64,000 bases of DNA from a bacterium (GTDB lineage Bacteria; Bacillota; Bacilli; Lactobacillales; Streptococcaceae): NCBI GenBank assembly GCA_905221145.1, contig CAJNCA010000003.1, positions 1-64,000 of the forward strand, read 5' to 3'. Below, in pieces: positions 38,024 to 47,899 of the stretch (its first letter is position 1; each line of letters begins with the position of its first letter). Under the pieces are notes generated by a model. The model saw only the letters and a list, made by a program, of their open reading frames with translations, was not told the origin of the DNA and did no database searches. Position numbers and translations under genes: made by a program.

Positions 38024-38219
38024 ATACTCTTCGAAAATCTCTTCAAACCACGTCAGCGTTGCCTTACCGTATATATGTTACTGACTTCGTCAGTTCTATC
38101 TACAACCTCAAAACAGTGTTTTGGGCTGACTCCGTCAGTTTCATCTACAACCTCAAAGCAGTGCTTTGAGCAGCCTGCGGCTAGCTTCCTAGTTTGCTCT
38201 TTGATTTTCATTGAGTATA
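38024..38219 (+). repeat. BOX element with two boxB units
   Basis: A boxA-boxB-boxB-boxC element of about 196 bp. The first boxB contains ACTGACTTCGTCAGT and the second GCTGACTCCGTCAGT. It lies 26 bp after the lipoprotein gene, which has no other terminator. Confidence 0.95.
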
Positions 38220-38240
38220 AGCATAGTGGCTGGATTCAGA

Positions 38241-38283
38241 AAAAGGCCTTACCAGAGCTTCTTGCTTCTGGTAGGGCCTTTTC
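38241..38283. terminator. terminator of the APC permease gene
   Basis: A 16-bp stem AAAAGGCCTTACCAGA/TCTGGTAGGGCCTTTT with one wobble and a 10-base loop. It sits between the BOX element and the minus-strand permease stop. Confidence 0.85.
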
Positions 38284-38284
38284 T

Positions 38285-40129
38285 TTATTCTTTTAAGTGA
38301 TAGGAATAGCTAGCGACAACGACGTCCTGGTGCCAACGAAGGGCGTATTTGAGTTTGAGGCTCATCTGATTGTGTAGGATATTTTGCCAAGGTTTATTAG
38401 GGATAAACTGGGGAACGAGGACAGTGACTGTATAGTTCTTTTTCTGGGCATCCTCAGAGATCCGTTTGACATATTTGACAGTAGGCGTGATGATATCGCG
38501 ATAGCTGGTCTTGATATTTTTCAGAGTAATGGTTGGGAAGTAATCGGCAAATTCTTGGAGAATTTCCTGGTCTTTTTCTGCTGTTTCCTTAGTAGAAATG
38601 TGCATGGCTAAGACTTCATCTCCGATACTTTGGGCGTAGTTAATAGCTCCAACGCTGACGCGGGTGACATTTCCTACTAGGACCAGAACCAGATTGCCGT
38701 CGTAAGTACGTTTTTCGATTCCTTCATAGAGTCGTAGTTGTTGGGCCACTTTTTGGTAATGACTGTGAATGGCCAAGAAGAGTAGGGTGAGTACGAGAAT
38801 GATCGGGAAGAAAGGCCAGATATCACCGAGACGGAAAAAGAGCAAGATTAGCACGATAGCGTAGCAAATGATAGCACCAAGAATATTGGCTAGGGCAGGT
38901 TTTAAGAAATTTGCCCCTTTTTCTTTTTTCCAATGGCGAATCATCCCAGTCTGAGAAAGGGCAAAGGGAACGAAGACACCGATAGTATAAAGAGGAATCA
39001 AACGTTCGGTATTGCCGTTAAAAATGAGAAGAAGAATCATAGCCCCAAAAGCCAGAGTTAAAATTCCATTAGAGTAGCCTAGGCGGTCTCCTTTTTCCAT
39101 AAAGAGGTGGGGCATATATTTGTTTTTAGCCATATTGTAGGCCAGCATAGGGAAGGCTGAAAAGCCAGTATTGGCAGCTACGGCTAAAATCAAGGCTGTG
39201 GAGAATTGGAAGGTATAATAGCCAAGGTGGCCAAAGAAGGAATTACCAAGGATGCCTTGAGCCATCTGTGAAAGAATAGTTTCTCCGTGTTGAGGCATAA
39301 TCCCCATCCAGTAGTTTAGGAAGGTAATGCCTGCAAAAAGAAAACCTAAAATCAATGACATAATGGTCAAGGTCTGAGCAGCATTCTTCTCTTTCGGAGC
39401 CTTGAAGAAGGGAACGGCATTTGAAATAGCTTCAACCCCTGTTAGAGAGGCAGAACCACTGGTAAAGGCTCTTAGAATGAGAACGATAGACAGACTCGGT
39501 ACAGCATGGCCGATAGGAGAAGTCGCCTGATAGCTGAGAGAACCAGTTACTAGTTGAAAGATTCCATAGAGCAAGAGAAAGACAGTACTAATGATAAAGA
39601 GATAGACAGGAATCATTAGTGAACTGGCAGATTCTTTCAACCCCCGTAAGTTCAAGAGCATGAGCAAGCAAACTAGAAAAATGGAGATGTGGAGGTTGTA
39701 AGGGTGGAGAGCAGGGAGAGCTGCTGTGATAGCATCAGCTCCAGATGATACCGATACTGCCACAGTCAGCATGTAGTCAACCAGCAGACTACCTCCAGCA
39801 ATCAAGCCTAGCTCGGGCGATAGATTTTCTCGAGTAACCATATAGGCCCCTCCTCCTTGAGGGTAGGCGTGGATGATTTGACGGTAGGAAACAGTCAGAC
39901 TGGCCAGGAGTAGGAGGACAAAAAGGCCGATAGGAAGGCTCCACCATATAGCAAGTGGAGAGAGACTAGCCAAGACGAGGACTACTTGCTCAGGCCCATA
40001 GGCAATGGAAGATAGAGCGTCGCTTGACAACATGGCTAGTGCCTGCATTTTTCCCAGTAGTCCCCCTTCGCCTTCTGTTAAGGACTTAAGAGGACGACCG
40101 ATAAAGGTCTGTTTTAATTTTGTAAACAT
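38285..40129 (-). CDS. APC-superfamily amino acid permease (614 aa)
   Basis: A large integral membrane transporter with about 12 hydrophobic helices and a hydrophilic C-terminal domain of some 150 residues (from about GIEKRTYDGNLVLVLVGNV), which looks like a UspA-type fold. APC features include SLTEGEGGLLGKMQALAML-SSDALSSIAYGPEQ at the start and TGVEAISNAVPFFKAPKEKNA. The ATG at 40129 follows AAAAGGAAAATACC. The substrate is not known; relatives are annotated as amino acid or polyamine permeases. Confidence 0.88.
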   Translation of the reverse strand: MFTKLKQTFIGRPLKSLTEGEGGLLGKMQALAMLSSDALSSIAYGPEQVVLVLASLSPLAIWWSLPIGLFVLLLLASLTVSYRQIIHAYPQGGGAYMVTRENLSPELGLIAGGSLLVDYMLTVAVSVSSGADAITAALPALHPYNLHISIFLVCLLMLLNLRGLKESASSLMIPVYLFIISTVFLLLYGIFQLVTGSLSYQATSPIGHAVPSLSIVLILRAFTSGSASLTGVEAISNAVPFFKAPKEKNAAQTLTIMSLILGFLFAGITFLNYWMGIMPQHGETILSQMAQGILGNSFFGHLGYYTFQFSTALILAVAANTGFSAFPMLAYNMAKNKYMPHLFMEKGDRLGYSNGILTLAFGAMILLLIFNGNTERLIPLYTIGVFVPFALSQTGMIRHWKKEKGANFLKPALANILGAIICYAIVLILLFFRLGDIWPFFPIILVLTLLFLAIHSHYQKVAQQLRLYEGIEKRTYDGNLVLVLVGNVTRVSVGAINYAQSIGDEVLAMHISTKETAEKDQEILQEFADYFPTITLKNIKTSYRDIITPTVKYVKRISEDAQKKNYTVTVLVPQFIPNKPWQNILHNQMSLKLKYALRWHQDVVVASYSYHLKE

Positions 40130-40250
40130 GGTATTTTCCTTTTCTGAAAATTTCAATAAGTGCTATTATACTGCTTTGGAAAAATAGCGTCAAGAGACGA
40201 CGATGGATTTTAGAATATTTTTTACAGATGAGGAGAGAGGTCAGTTTTTT

Positions 40251-40259
40251 TGCTATAAT
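40251..40259 (+). promoter_or_regulatory. tatD promoter, extended -10
   Basis: TGCTATAAT with its hexamer at 40254-40259. It drives tatD-rnmV. Confidence 0.65.
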
Positions 40260-40286
40260 AGAAGATAGAAAACGAGGTTAGAAGAG

Positions 40287-41060
40287 ATGATTTTTGATAC
40301 ACATACACACTTGAATGTAGAAGAATTTGCTGGTCGTGAGGCAGAAGAAATTGCCTTGGCTGCGGAGATGGGTGTGACACAGATGAATATTGTTGGTTTT
40401 GATGAACCAACGATTGAGCGTGCTTTGGAGTTGGTGGATGAGTACGACCAACTCTACGCAACCATTGGTTGGCATCCTACAGAAGCTGGTACTTATACAG
40501 AGGAGATTGAAGCCTACTTGCTTGACAAGCTCAAGCATCCAAAGGTAGTTGCCTTGGGTGAGATTGGTTTGGACTACCATTGGATGACATCGTCCAAAGA
40601 AGTGCAGGAGCAGGTTTTTCGCCGTCAGATTCAGTTATCTAAGGACTTGGATTTACCTTTTGTGGTCCATACCCGTGATGCGCTGGAAGATACCTATGAG
40701 ATTATCAAAAGTGAGGGAGTTGGTCCTCGTGGTGGCATCATGCATTCTTTCTCAGGAACACTTGAATGGGCAGAGAAGTTTGTCGCGCTTGGTATGACCA
40801 TTTCTTTCTCAGGAGTGGTGACTTTTAAGAAGGCAACCGATATCCAAGAGGCGGCTAGAAAACTTCCTTTGGACAAGATTTTGGTAGAGACGGATGCTCC
40901 CTACTTGGCTCCTGTTCCTAAACGTGGTCGCGAAAATAAAACAGCCTATACTCGCTATGTAGTGGATTTTATCGCCGACTTGCGTGGTATGACGACAGAA
41001 GAGCTAGCGGTGGCAACGACTGCAAATGCAGAGTGCATTTTTGGATTGGACAGCAAGTAA
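40287..41060 (+). CDS. tatD: TatD-family metal-dependent nuclease (257 aa)
   Basis: A TIM-barrel metal-dependent DNase/hydrolase. Motifs: FDTHTHLN at the N-terminus (metal histidines), GEIGLDYHW, FVVHTRDA, HSFSGTLEWA and ETDAPYLAPVP near the C-terminus. Length is normal. The TAA stop shares a base with the ATG of rnmV. Coupling of tatD with rnmV is a widespread Firmicute arrangement. Confidence 0.96.
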   Translation: MIFDTHTHLNVEEFAGREAEEIALAAEMGVTQMNIVGFDEPTIERALELVDEYDQLYATIGWHPTEAGTYTEEIEAYLLDKLKHPKVVALGEIGLDYHWMTSSKEVQEQVFRRQIQLSKDLDLPFVVHTRDALEDTYEIIKSEGVGPRGGIMHSFSGTLEWAEKFVALGMTISFSGVVTFKKATDIQEAARKLPLDKILVETDAPYLAPVPKRGRENKTAYTRYVVDFIADLRGMTTEELAVATTANAECIFGLDSK

Positions 41061-41626
41061 TGAAAGAAAAAATTTCCCAAGTTATCGTGGTCGAAGGGCG
41101 CGATGATACGGCCAATCTCAAGCGTTATTTCGATGTGGAGACCTATGAGACTCGAGGTTCTGCCATCAATGACCAGGATATAGAGCGGATTCAGCGCCTG
41201 CACCAACGTCATGGAGTCATTGTCTTTACAGACCCGGATTTTAATGGGGAGCGGATTCGGCGCATGATCATGACGGCTATTCCAACAGTTCAACATGCCT
41301 TCCTCAAACGAGATGAAGCTGTTCCCAAGTCCAAAACCAAGGGACGGTCTCTGGGAATTGAGCATGCCAGCTATGAAGACCTGAAAACAGCTCTAGCTCA
41401 GGTGACAGAACAATTTGAACATGAGAGCCAGTTTGATATCAGTCGTAGCGACTTGATTCGCCTTGGTTTTCTAGCAGGAGCAGATAGCCGTAAGCGACGA
41501 GAATATTTAGGAGAGGCTCTTCGTATTGGCTATTCCAACGGCAAGCAACTCCTCAAACGCCTAGAACTATTTGGAGTAACCTTGGCAGAAGTGGAAGAGG
41601 CTATGAAATCTTATGAGAACAGCTAA
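41060..41626 (+). CDS. rnmV: ribonuclease M5 (188 aa)
   Basis: It matures 5S rRNA from its precursor in low-GC Gram-positives. A Toprim domain covers the first 100 residues: VVEGRDDTANLKRYF with the catalytic glutamate, and FTDPDFNGERIRRM with the acidic DxD-like pair. The ATG at 41060 overlaps the tatD stop (TAATG), so translation is coupled; the ribosome site is weak. Its substrate type, 5S rRNA, is encoded at the start of this window. Confidence 0.95.
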   Translation: MKEKISQVIVVEGRDDTANLKRYFDVETYETRGSAINDQDIERIQRLHQRHGVIVFTDPDFNGERIRRMIMTAIPTVQHAFLKRDEAVPKSKTKGRSLGIEHASYEDLKTALAQVTEQFEHESQFDISRSDLIRLGFLAGADSRKRREYLGEALRIGYSNGKQLLKRLELFGVTLAEVEEAMKSYENS

Positions 41627-41651
41627 GCAGACCCCAAATGTAAGGGGAATG

Positions 41652-41660
41652 TGTTACAAT
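41652..41660 (+). promoter_or_regulatory. ksgA operon promoter, extended -10
   Basis: TGTTACAAT, hexamer 41655-41660, lies 30 bp before the ksgA ATG. It starts the ksgA-rsgA-rpe-thiN-rmuC-yhaM group. Confidence 0.6.
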
Positions 41661-41690
41661 AGTAGTAACAGATAATAGAAAAGAGAATAG

Positions 41691-42563
41691 ATGAGAATTG
41701 CAGATTATAGCGTGACCAAGGCAGTGCTGGGGCGTCACGGTTTTACCTTTAAAAAGTCCTTCGGGCAAAATTTCTTGACGGATACCAATATCCTTCAAAA
41801 AATCGTGGATACGGCTGAAATTGATGACCAGGTCAATGTCATTGAGATTGGTCCAGGGATTGGTGCCTTGACAGAGTTTTTGGCTGAGCGTGCAGCTCAA
41901 GTCATGGCTTTTGAGATCGACCACCGTTTGGTACCGATTTTGGCAGATACCCTACGTGATTTTGACAATGTGACAGTGGTTAACGAGGACATTCTCAAGG
42001 TCGATTTGGCGCAGCATATCCAGAATTTTAAAAATCCTGACCTGCCAATTAAGGTAGTAGCCAACTTGCCTTACTACATTACGACGCCTATTCTCATGCA
42101 CTTGATTGAGAGTGGGATTCCTTTTAGTGAGTTTGTTGTTATGATGCAGAAAGAAGTGGCGGACCGCATTTCAGCCCAGCCGAATACCAAGGCTTATGGT
42201 AGCTTGTCGATTGCGGTTCAGTATTACATGACAGCCAAGGTTGCCTTTATCGTGCCGCGTACAGTCTTTGTGCCAGCGCCAAATGTGGATTCAGCTATTT
42301 TGAAAATGGTGCGTCGTCCAGAGCCAGCTGTAGCAGTAGAAGATGAAAACTTCTTCTTTAAGGTTTCCAAGGCTAGTTTCACTCATCGTCGCAAGACCTT
42401 ATGGAATAACCTGACAGGTTACTTTGGCAAGACCGAAGAAGTCAAGGATAAATTGACCAAGGCCTTGGACCAAGCGGGTTTGTCACCAAGTGTGCGTGGG
42501 GAAGCTCTCAGTTTGGAAGAGTTTGCCAGCCTAGCAGATGCGCTTAAAGGACAAGGACTCTAA
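41691..42563 (+). CDS. ksgA: 16S rRNA dimethyladenosine transferase (290 aa)
   Basis: It dimethylates two adjacent adenosines in helix 45 of 16S rRNA, a late check on 30S assembly. SAM-binding and catalytic motifs are [21 protein letters not shown] and [14 protein letters not shown]; the C-terminal helical domain has [12 protein letters not shown]. The length is normal. It is followed two bases later by rsgA, another 30S biogenesis factor. Confidence 0.97.
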   Translation: MRIADYSVTKAVLGRHGFTFKKSFGQNFLTDTNILQKIVDTAEIDDQVNVIEIGPGIGALTEFLAERAAQVMAFEIDHRLVPILADTLRDFDNVTVVNEDILKVDLAQHIQNFKNPDLPIKVVANLPYYITTPILMHLIESGIPFSEFVVMMQKEVADRISAQPNTKAYGSLSIAVQYYMTAKVAFIVPRTVFVPAPNVDSAILKMVRRPEPAVAVEDENFFFKVSKASFTHRRKTLWNNLTGYFGKTEEVKDKLTKALDQAGLSPSVRGEALSLEEFASLADALKGQGL

Positions 42564-42564
42564 G

Positions 42565-43443
42565 ATGCAGGGACAAATCATTAAAGCCTTGGCAGGTTTC
42601 TACTATGTGGAGAGTGATGGTCAGGTTTATCAAACACGCGCGCGTGGGAATTTCCGTAAAAAAGGCCATACCCCTTACGTTGGGGATTGGGTAGATTTTT
42701 CTGCCGAGGAAAATTCAGAAGGTTATATCCTCAAGATTCACGAACGCAAAAACAGTTTGGTTCGTCCGCCCATTGTTAATATTGACCAAGCCGTGGTGAT
42801 CATGTCCGTCAAGGAACCGGACTTCAACAGCAATTTGCTGGATCGCTTCTTGGTTCTTTTAGAACACAAGGGCATCCATCCCATCGTCTATATTTCCAAA
42901 ATGGACTTGCTGGAAGATAGAGGAAAACTGGATTTTTATGAACAGACTTATGGTGGCATCGGCTATGACTTTGTGACCAGTAAGGAAGAACTTTTGCCCT
43001 TGTTGACAGGCAAGGTTACAGTCTTTATGGGGCAGACGGGCGTTGGGAAGTCAACTCTTCTCAATAAAATCGCACCAGATCTTAATCTTGAAACAGGAGA
43101 AATCTCAGACAGTCTGGGTCGTGGGCGCCATACTACTCGAGCTGTTAGTTTTTACAACCTTAATGGGGGTAAAATCGCAGATACACCGGGATTTTCATCC
43201 TTGGACTATGAAGTATCAACGGCGGAAGACCTCAATCAGGCCTTTCCAGAAATCGCTAGTGTCAGCCGAGATTGTAAATTCCGCACTTGTACTCATACCC
43301 ATGAGCCAGCTTGCGCCGTCAAGCCAGCTGTAGAAGAGGGCGCTATCGCGTCCTTCCGTTTTGACAACTACCTACAATTCCTCAGTGAGATTGAAAATCG
43401 CAGAGAAACTTATAAAAAAGTCAGCAAAAAAATTCCAAAATAA
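42565..43443 (+). CDS. rsgA: ribosome small subunit GTPase RsgA (292 aa)
   Basis: A circularly permuted GTPase that releases late assembly factors from the 30S subunit. An OB fold (1-70) precedes a GTPase with the order G4 (ISKMD), G1 ([12 protein letters not shown]) and G3 (DTPGF). A C-terminal zinc knuckle reads [14 protein letters not shown]. The ATG at 42565 follows AAGGACAAGGACTCTAAG. It is tightly packed between ksgA and rpe. Confidence 0.97.
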   Translation: MQGQIIKALAGFYYVESDGQVYQTRARGNFRKKGHTPYVGDWVDFSAEENSEGYILKIHERKNSLVRPPIVNIDQAVVIMSVKEPDFNSNLLDRFLVLLEHKGIHPIVYISKMDLLEDRGKLDFYEQTYGGIGYDFVTSKEELLPLLTGKVTVFMGQTGVGKSTLLNKIAPDLNLETGEISDSLGRGRHTTRAVSFYNLNGGKIADTPGFSSLDYEVSTAEDLNQAFPEIASVSRDCKFRTCTHTHEPACAVKPAVEEGAIASFRFDNYLQFLSEIENRRETYKKVSKKIPK

Positions 43444-43453
43444 GGAGAAACCT

Positions 43454-44110
43454 ATGTCTCAATACAAGATTGCTCCGTCAATTCTGGCAGCAGATTATGC
43501 CAACTTTGAACGTGAAATCAAGCGTCTAGAAGCAACTGGTGCAGAATATGCCCATATCGATATCATGGATGGGCACTTTGTGCCACAAATCAGTTTTGGT
43601 GCAGGTGTGGTTGAAGCTCTTCGCCCTCATAGTAAGATGGTCTTTGACTGCCACTTGATGGTAGCTAATCCAGAGCATCATTTAGAAGACTTTGCGCGTG
43701 CAGGTGCGGATATCATCAGCATCCATGTGGAAGCAACGCCCCATATTCATGGTGCCCTCCAAAAAATTCGTTCACTCGGAGTTAAGCCTTCAGTTGTTAT
43801 CAATCCTGGTACGCCTGTTGAGGCGATTAAGCACGTCCTTCATCTAGTTGACCAAGTTTTAGTCATGACAGTTAACCCAGGCTTTGGTGGGCAAGCCTTT
43901 CTACCAGAGACCATGGATAAGGTCCGAGAGTTGGTTGCTCTTCGTGATGAAAAAGGCTTGAATTTTGAAATTGAAGTGGATGGCGGAATTGATGATCAAA
44001 CTATTGCTCAAGCTAAAGAAGCTGGTGCGACTGTTTTTGTAGCAGGTTCCTATGTCTTTAAGGGAGATGTCAATGAGCGAGTACAAACTCTCAGAAAACA
44101 ACTGGACTAG
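43454..44110 (+). CDS. rpe: ribulose-phosphate 3-epimerase (218 aa)
   Basis: A TIM-barrel metal enzyme of the pentose phosphate pathway that interconverts ribulose-5-P and xylulose-5-P. Motifs: APSILAADYANF, IDIMDGHFVPQISFG, VNPGFGGQAF and VDGGI. The ATG at 43454 is preceded by AAGGAGAAACCT. It overlaps thiN by 38 bp. Confidence 0.97.
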   Translation: MSQYKIAPSILAADYANFEREIKRLEATGAEYAHIDIMDGHFVPQISFGAGVVEALRPHSKMVFDCHLMVANPEHHLEDFARAGADIISIHVEATPHIHGALQKIRSLGVKPSVVINPGTPVEAIKHVLHLVDQVLVMTVNPGFGGQAFLPETMDKVRELVALRDEKGLNFEIEVDGGIDDQTIAQAKEAGATVFVAGSYVFKGDVNERVQTLRKQLD

Positions 44111-44735
44111 GGTTGCCGTTTTTGCAGGAGGAGACCGCGGTCATTATCGGACGGACTTTGATAGTTTTGTCGGTGTGGATCGAGGCTCGCTCTGGGTCTT
44201 GGAGGAAAACCTACCTCTTGCTCTAGCGGTTGGAGATTTTGATTCTGTAACTGCGGAAGAACGACAGGTGATTCAAAAATGTGCCCAACATTTTGTCCAA
44301 GCGCGACCAGAAAAAGATGATACAGATCTGGAATTGGCTCTCGTGACTATTTTTGAGAAAAATCCTCAGGCTGAGGTTACTATTTTCGGTGCTTTGGGTG
44401 GCCGTATTGATCACATGCTGGCTAATGTCTTTTTACCTAGCAATCCCAAGTTGGCACCTTATATGCGCCAGATAGAAATTGAGGATGGGCAAAATTTGAT
44501 TGCCTATTGTCCAGAAGGGACCAGTCAGCTAGAACCCCGTTCAGACTACGACTATCTAGCTTTTATGCCGGTTCGGGATAGCCAGCTGACTATTATTGGT
44601 GCCAAGTATGAGTTGACAGAGGAAAATTTTTTCTTTAAAAAAGTATACGCTTCTAACGAATATATAGATAGGGAAGTGTCGGTGACTTGCCCAGATGGTT
44701 ATGTGGTCGTGCTGCATAGCAAGGACAGGAGGTAG
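44073..44735 (+). CDS. thiN: thiamine diphosphokinase (220 aa)
   Basis: It transfers pyrophosphate from ATP to thiamine, giving the active cofactor. Motifs: FAGGDRGHYR, GVDRG, AVGDFDSV, KDDTDLELAL and GALGGRIDHMLAN. The ATG at 44073 sits six bases after AGGGAG and inside the rpe gene; ATGs at 44052 and 44067 lack a spaced ribosome site. Its product serves transketolase in the same pathway as rpe. Confidence 0.94.
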   Translation: MSEYKLSENNWTRVAVFAGGDRGHYRTDFDSFVGVDRGSLWVLEENLPLALAVGDFDSVTAEERQVIQKCAQHFVQARPEKDDTDLELALVTIFEKNPQAEVTIFGALGGRIDHMLANVFLPSNPKLAPYMRQIEIEDGQNLIAYCPEGTSQLEPRSDYDYLAFMPVRDSQLTIIGAKYELTEENFFFKKVYASNEYIDREVSVTCPDGYVVVLHSKDRR

Positions 44736-44736
44736 G

Positions 44737-45993
44737 ATGGAAAGTTTACTTGTTCTATTATTGATTGCCAATCTAGCTGGCCTCTTTCTGATTTGGCAAA
44801 GGCAGGATAAGCAGGAAAAACATCTAGCCAAGAGCTTGGAGGATCAGGCAGATCATTTGTCAGACCAGTTGGATTACCGTTTTGAACAAGCCAGACAAGC
44901 CAGCCAGTTAGATCAAAAAGACTTGGAAGTGGCTGTCAGCGACCGCTTGCAAGAAGTGCGAATCGAATTGCACCAAGGTTTGACTCAGGTCCGTCAAGAA
45001 ATGACAGATAATCTCTTGCAAACAAGAGACAAGACCGACCAACGTCTCCAAGCCCTGCAGGAATCAAATGAGCAACGTTTGGAACAAATGCGCCAAACAG
45101 TCGAGGAAAAACTAGAAAAGACCTTGCAGACACGCTTGCAAGCGTCTTTCGAGACAGTTTCCAAGCAATTGGAATCTGTCAATCGTGGCCTTGGAGAAAT
45201 GCAGACAGTTGCCCGTGATGTCGGAGCTCTCAACAAGGTTCTCTCTGGAACCAAAACGCGAGGAATTCTGGGCGAATTGCAACTGGGGCAGATTATTGAA
45301 GATATCATGACACCTGCCCAGTACGAACGAGAATACGCAACGGTTGAAAATTCCAGTGAACGAGTGGAGTATGCCATCAAGTTACCTGGCCAAGGCGACC
45401 AAGAATATGTCTACCTACCGATTGACTCCAAGTTTCCACTGGCAGATTATTACCGCTTAGAAGAAGCCTATGAAGCGGGTGACAAGGATGAGATTGAACG
45501 CTGTCGTAAGTCGCTCTTAGCAAGCGTTAAGCGCTTTGCCAAGGATATCAAGAGCAAGTACATAGCACCGCCTCGGACGACCAATTTTGGAGTTTTGTTT
45601 GTTCCGACAGAAGGTCTCTACTCAGAAATTGTACGCAATCCGGTCTTCTTTGATGATTTGAGACGGGAGGAGCAGATTATTGTCGCAGGTCCAAGTACCC
45701 TGTCAGCCCTGCTTAACTCCCTATCGGTTGGCTTCAAGACTCTCAATATCCAAAAGAGTGCCGACCATATCAGCAAGACCCTTTCCAGCGTCAAGACTGA
45801 GTTTGGCAAGTTTGGGGGGATCTTGGTCAAGGCACAGAAACACCTCCAACACGCCTCTGGCAATATTGATGAATTATTAAACCGTCGTACCACAGCTATC
45901 GAGCGGACGCTCCGTCACATTGAGTTATCAGAAGGTGAGCCTGCGCTTGATTTACTCCATTTCCAAGAAGATGAGGAAGAATATGAAGATTAG
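44737..45993 (+). CDS. rmuC: RmuC-family DNA recombination protein (418 aa)
   Basis: A membrane-anchored coiled-coil protein with a nuclease-like core, implicated in limiting DNA inversions and rearrangements. An N-terminal helix (ESLLVLLLIANLAGLFLIW) is followed by a long coiled coil (residues about 25-140) and the RmuC domain (GILGELQLGQIIEDIM; VYLPIDSKFPLADYY; LFVPTEGLYSEI). The ATG follows ACAGGAGGTAGG right after thiN. It overlaps yhaM by 11 bp. Confidence 0.93.
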   Translation: MESLLVLLLIANLAGLFLIWQRQDKQEKHLAKSLEDQADHLSDQLDYRFEQARQASQLDQKDLEVAVSDRLQEVRIELHQGLTQVRQEMTDNLLQTRDKTDQRLQALQESNEQRLEQMRQTVEEKLEKTLQTRLQASFETVSKQLESVNRGLGEMQTVARDVGALNKVLSGTKTRGILGELQLGQIIEDIMTPAQYEREYATVENSSERVEYAIKLPGQGDQEYVYLPIDSKFPLADYYRLEEAYEAGDKDEIERCRKSLLASVKRFAKDIKSKYIAPPRTTNFGVLFVPTEGLYSEIVRNPVFFDDLRREEQIIVAGPSTLSALLNSLSVGFKTLNIQKSADHISKTLSSVKTEFGKFGGILVKAQKHLQHASGNIDELLNRRTTAIERTLRHIELSEGEPALDLLHFQEDEEEYED

Positions 45994-46924
45994 TCACATG
46001 AAAAAAGATGAGCTGTTTGAAGGCTTTTACCTAATCAAGTCAGCTGACCTGAGACAAACTCGCGCTGGGAAAAACTACCTAGCTTTTACCTTCCAAGATG
46101 ATAGTGGCGAGATTGAAGGGAAACTCTGGGATGCCCAGCCTCATAACGTTGAGGCCTTTACAGCAGGCAAGGTTGTCCACATGAAAGGACGCCGAGAAGT
46201 TTATAACAACACTCCACAGGTCAATCAAATTACTCTCCGCATGCCTCAACCTGGCGAACCCAATGATCCAGCTGATTTCAAGGTCAAGTCGCCAGTTGAT
46301 GTCAAGGAAATCCGTGACTACATGGCGCAAATGATTTTTAAAATTGAAAATCCTGTTTGGCAACGAATTGTCCGAAATCTATACACAAAGTACGATAAGG
46401 AATTTTACTCTTATCCAGCTGCCAAGACCAACCACCATGCCTTTGAAACGGGATTGGCCTATCATACGGCGACCATGGTGCGTTTAGCAGATGCCATTAG
46501 TGAGGTCTATCCTCAGCTCAATAAGAGCCTGCTCTATGCAGGAATTATGCTACATGACTTGGCTAAAGTTATCGAGTTGACGGGACCAGACCAAACTGAG
46601 TATACAGTGCGAGGCAATCTCCTTGGACATATCGCTCTCATTGATAGTGAAATTACCAAGACAGTGATGGAACTCGGCATCGATGACACCAAGGAAGAAG
46701 TCGTTCTGCTCCGCCACGTTATCCTCAGTCACCACGGTTTATTAGAGTACGGAAGTCCAGTTCGTCCACGTATCATGGAGGCAGAGATTATCCATATGAT
46801 TGATAATCTGGATGCTAGCATGATGATGATGTCAACAGCTCTGGCTTTGGTGGATAAGGGAGAGATGACCAGTAAAATCTTCGCTATGGACAATCGTTCC
46901 TTCTATAAACCAGATTTAGATTAA
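45983..46924 (+). CDS. 3'-5' exoribonuclease YhaM (313 aa)
   Basis: An HD-domain 3'-5' exoribonuclease, also called CBF1 in older annotations. An OB fold (residues 10-90: ADLRQTRAGKNYLAFTFQDD) precedes the HD domain with HHAFETGLAYHTATMVRLAD and MLHDLAKVIEL, then HVILSHHGLLEYGSPVRP. The ATG at 45983 has GAGGAAGAAT before it and overlaps rmuC. In streptococci YhaM trims mRNA 3' ends after termination. It ends the operon before a terminator. Confidence 0.93.
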   Translation: MKISHMKKDELFEGFYLIKSADLRQTRAGKNYLAFTFQDDSGEIEGKLWDAQPHNVEAFTAGKVVHMKGRREVYNNTPQVNQITLRMPQPGEPNDPADFKVKSPVDVKEIRDYMAQMIFKIENPVWQRIVRNLYTKYDKEFYSYPAAKTNHHAFETGLAYHTATMVRLADAISEVYPQLNKSLLYAGIMLHDLAKVIELTGPDQTEYTVRGNLLGHIALIDSEITKTVMELGIDDTKEEVVLLRHVILSHHGLLEYGSPVRPRIMEAEIIHMIDNLDASMMMMSTALALVDKGEMTSKIFAMDNRSFYKPDLD

Positions 46925-46933
46925 TAATTTAAG

Positions 46934-46975
46934 AAAAATGAGCATTTTTTAGGATAAGAATGTTCGTTTTTTTAT
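46934..46975 (+). terminator. terminator after yhaM
   Basis: AAAATGAGCATTTT pairs with AAGAATGTTCGTTTT (several wobbles), followed by a T run. Confidence 0.7.
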
Positions 46976-46982
46976 GTGAATA

Positions 46983-46991
46983 TGGTATAAT
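46983..46991 (+). promoter_or_regulatory. purR promoter, extended -10
   Basis: TGGTATAAT with the hexamer at 46986-46991, 38 bp before the purR ATG. No PurBox is obvious in the leader. Confidence 0.6.
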
Positions 46992-47029
46992 GGATAAAAT
47001 ATCAAAATTAAATGAAGTGGGAAATAGAA

Positions 47030-47857
47030 ATGAAATTAAGAAGAAGTGATCGGATGGTTGTCATTTCCAACTATTTGATTAATAATCCTTATAAACTAAC
47101 TAGTCTCAATACTTTTGCTGAAAAGTATGAATCTGCTAAATCATCCATCTCAGAAGATATCGTGATTATCAAACGTGCCTTTGAGGAAATCGAAATCGGC
47201 CACATCCAGACTGTAACTGGGGCTGGTGGTGGTGTCATCTTCACACCATCAATCTCAAGCCATGATGCCAAGGAAATGGTTGAGGACTTGCGTGCTAAGT
47301 TATCAGAAAGTGACCGTATCTTGCCTGGTGGCTATATCTACTTGTCAGATTTGCTTAGCACACCAGCTATCTTGAAAAATATTGGACGCATTATTGCCAA
47401 GAGCTTTATGGACCAAAAAATTGACGCGGTTATGACAGTAGCAACAAAGGGTGTGCCACTTGCAAATGCAGTTGCCAATGTCCTCAATGTTCCTTTTGTC
47501 ATTGTGCGCCGTGACTTGAAAATTACCGAAGGTTCAACTGTCAGCGTCAACTATGTATCCGGTTCAAGTGGTGACCGTATTGAGAAAATGTTCCTTTCAA
47601 AACGCAGTCTCAAGGCAGGCAGCCGTGTCTTGATTGTGGATGACTTCTTGAAAGGCGGCGGAACTGTCAACGGGATGATCAGCCTCTTGCGTGAGTTTGA
47701 TTCAGAATTGGCTGGTGTAGCGGTCTTTGCGGACAATGCCCAAGAAGAACGTGAAAAGCAATTTGACTACAAGTCACTCTTGAAAGTAACCAATATTGAT
47801 GTCAAGAACCAAGCCATCGATGTTGAGGTTGGCAATATCTTTGACGAAGATAAATAA
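47030..47857 (+). CDS. purR: purine operon regulator PurR (275 aa)
   Basis: In low-GC Gram-positives PurR controls purine genes and responds to PRPP. An N-terminal winged helix (LRRSDRMVVISNYLINNPYK) is followed by a phosphoribosyltransferase-like effector domain with the PRPP loop LIVDDFLKGGGTVNGM. The ATG at 47030 (MKLRRSDRM) matches known streptococcal starts; an ATG at 47012 would add six residues. In streptococci and lactococci the protein activates transcription at PurBoxes. A possible box lies in front of the purine permease at 22590. Confidence 0.96.
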   Translation: MKLRRSDRMVVISNYLINNPYKLTSLNTFAEKYESAKSSISEDIVIIKRAFEEIEIGHIQTVTGAGGGVIFTPSISSHDAKEMVEDLRAKLSESDRILPGGYIYLSDLLSTPAILKNIGRIIAKSFMDQKIDAVMTVATKGVPLANAVANVLNVPFVIVRRDLKITEGSTVSVNYVSGSSGDRIEKMFLSKRSLKAGSRVLIVDDFLKGGGTVNGMISLLREFDSELAGVAVFADNAQEEREKQFDYKSLLKVTNIDVKNQAIDVEVGNIFDEDK

Positions 47858-47868
47858 GAGATAGAACT

Positions 47869-47899
47869 AAAGGTTGGAACGATTGTCCCAGCCTTTCTT
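47869..47899 (+). terminator. purR terminator
   Basis: AAAGGTTGGAAC/GTCCCAGCCTTT with one A-C mismatch and loop GATT, followed by TCTTT. lysA starts 25 bp later without an obvious own promoter. Confidence 0.7.

Noticed and set aside
44052..44072. Upstream ATGs of thiN at 44052 and 44067
   Set aside because: AGGGAG at 44061-44066 is spaced correctly only for the ATG at 44073.
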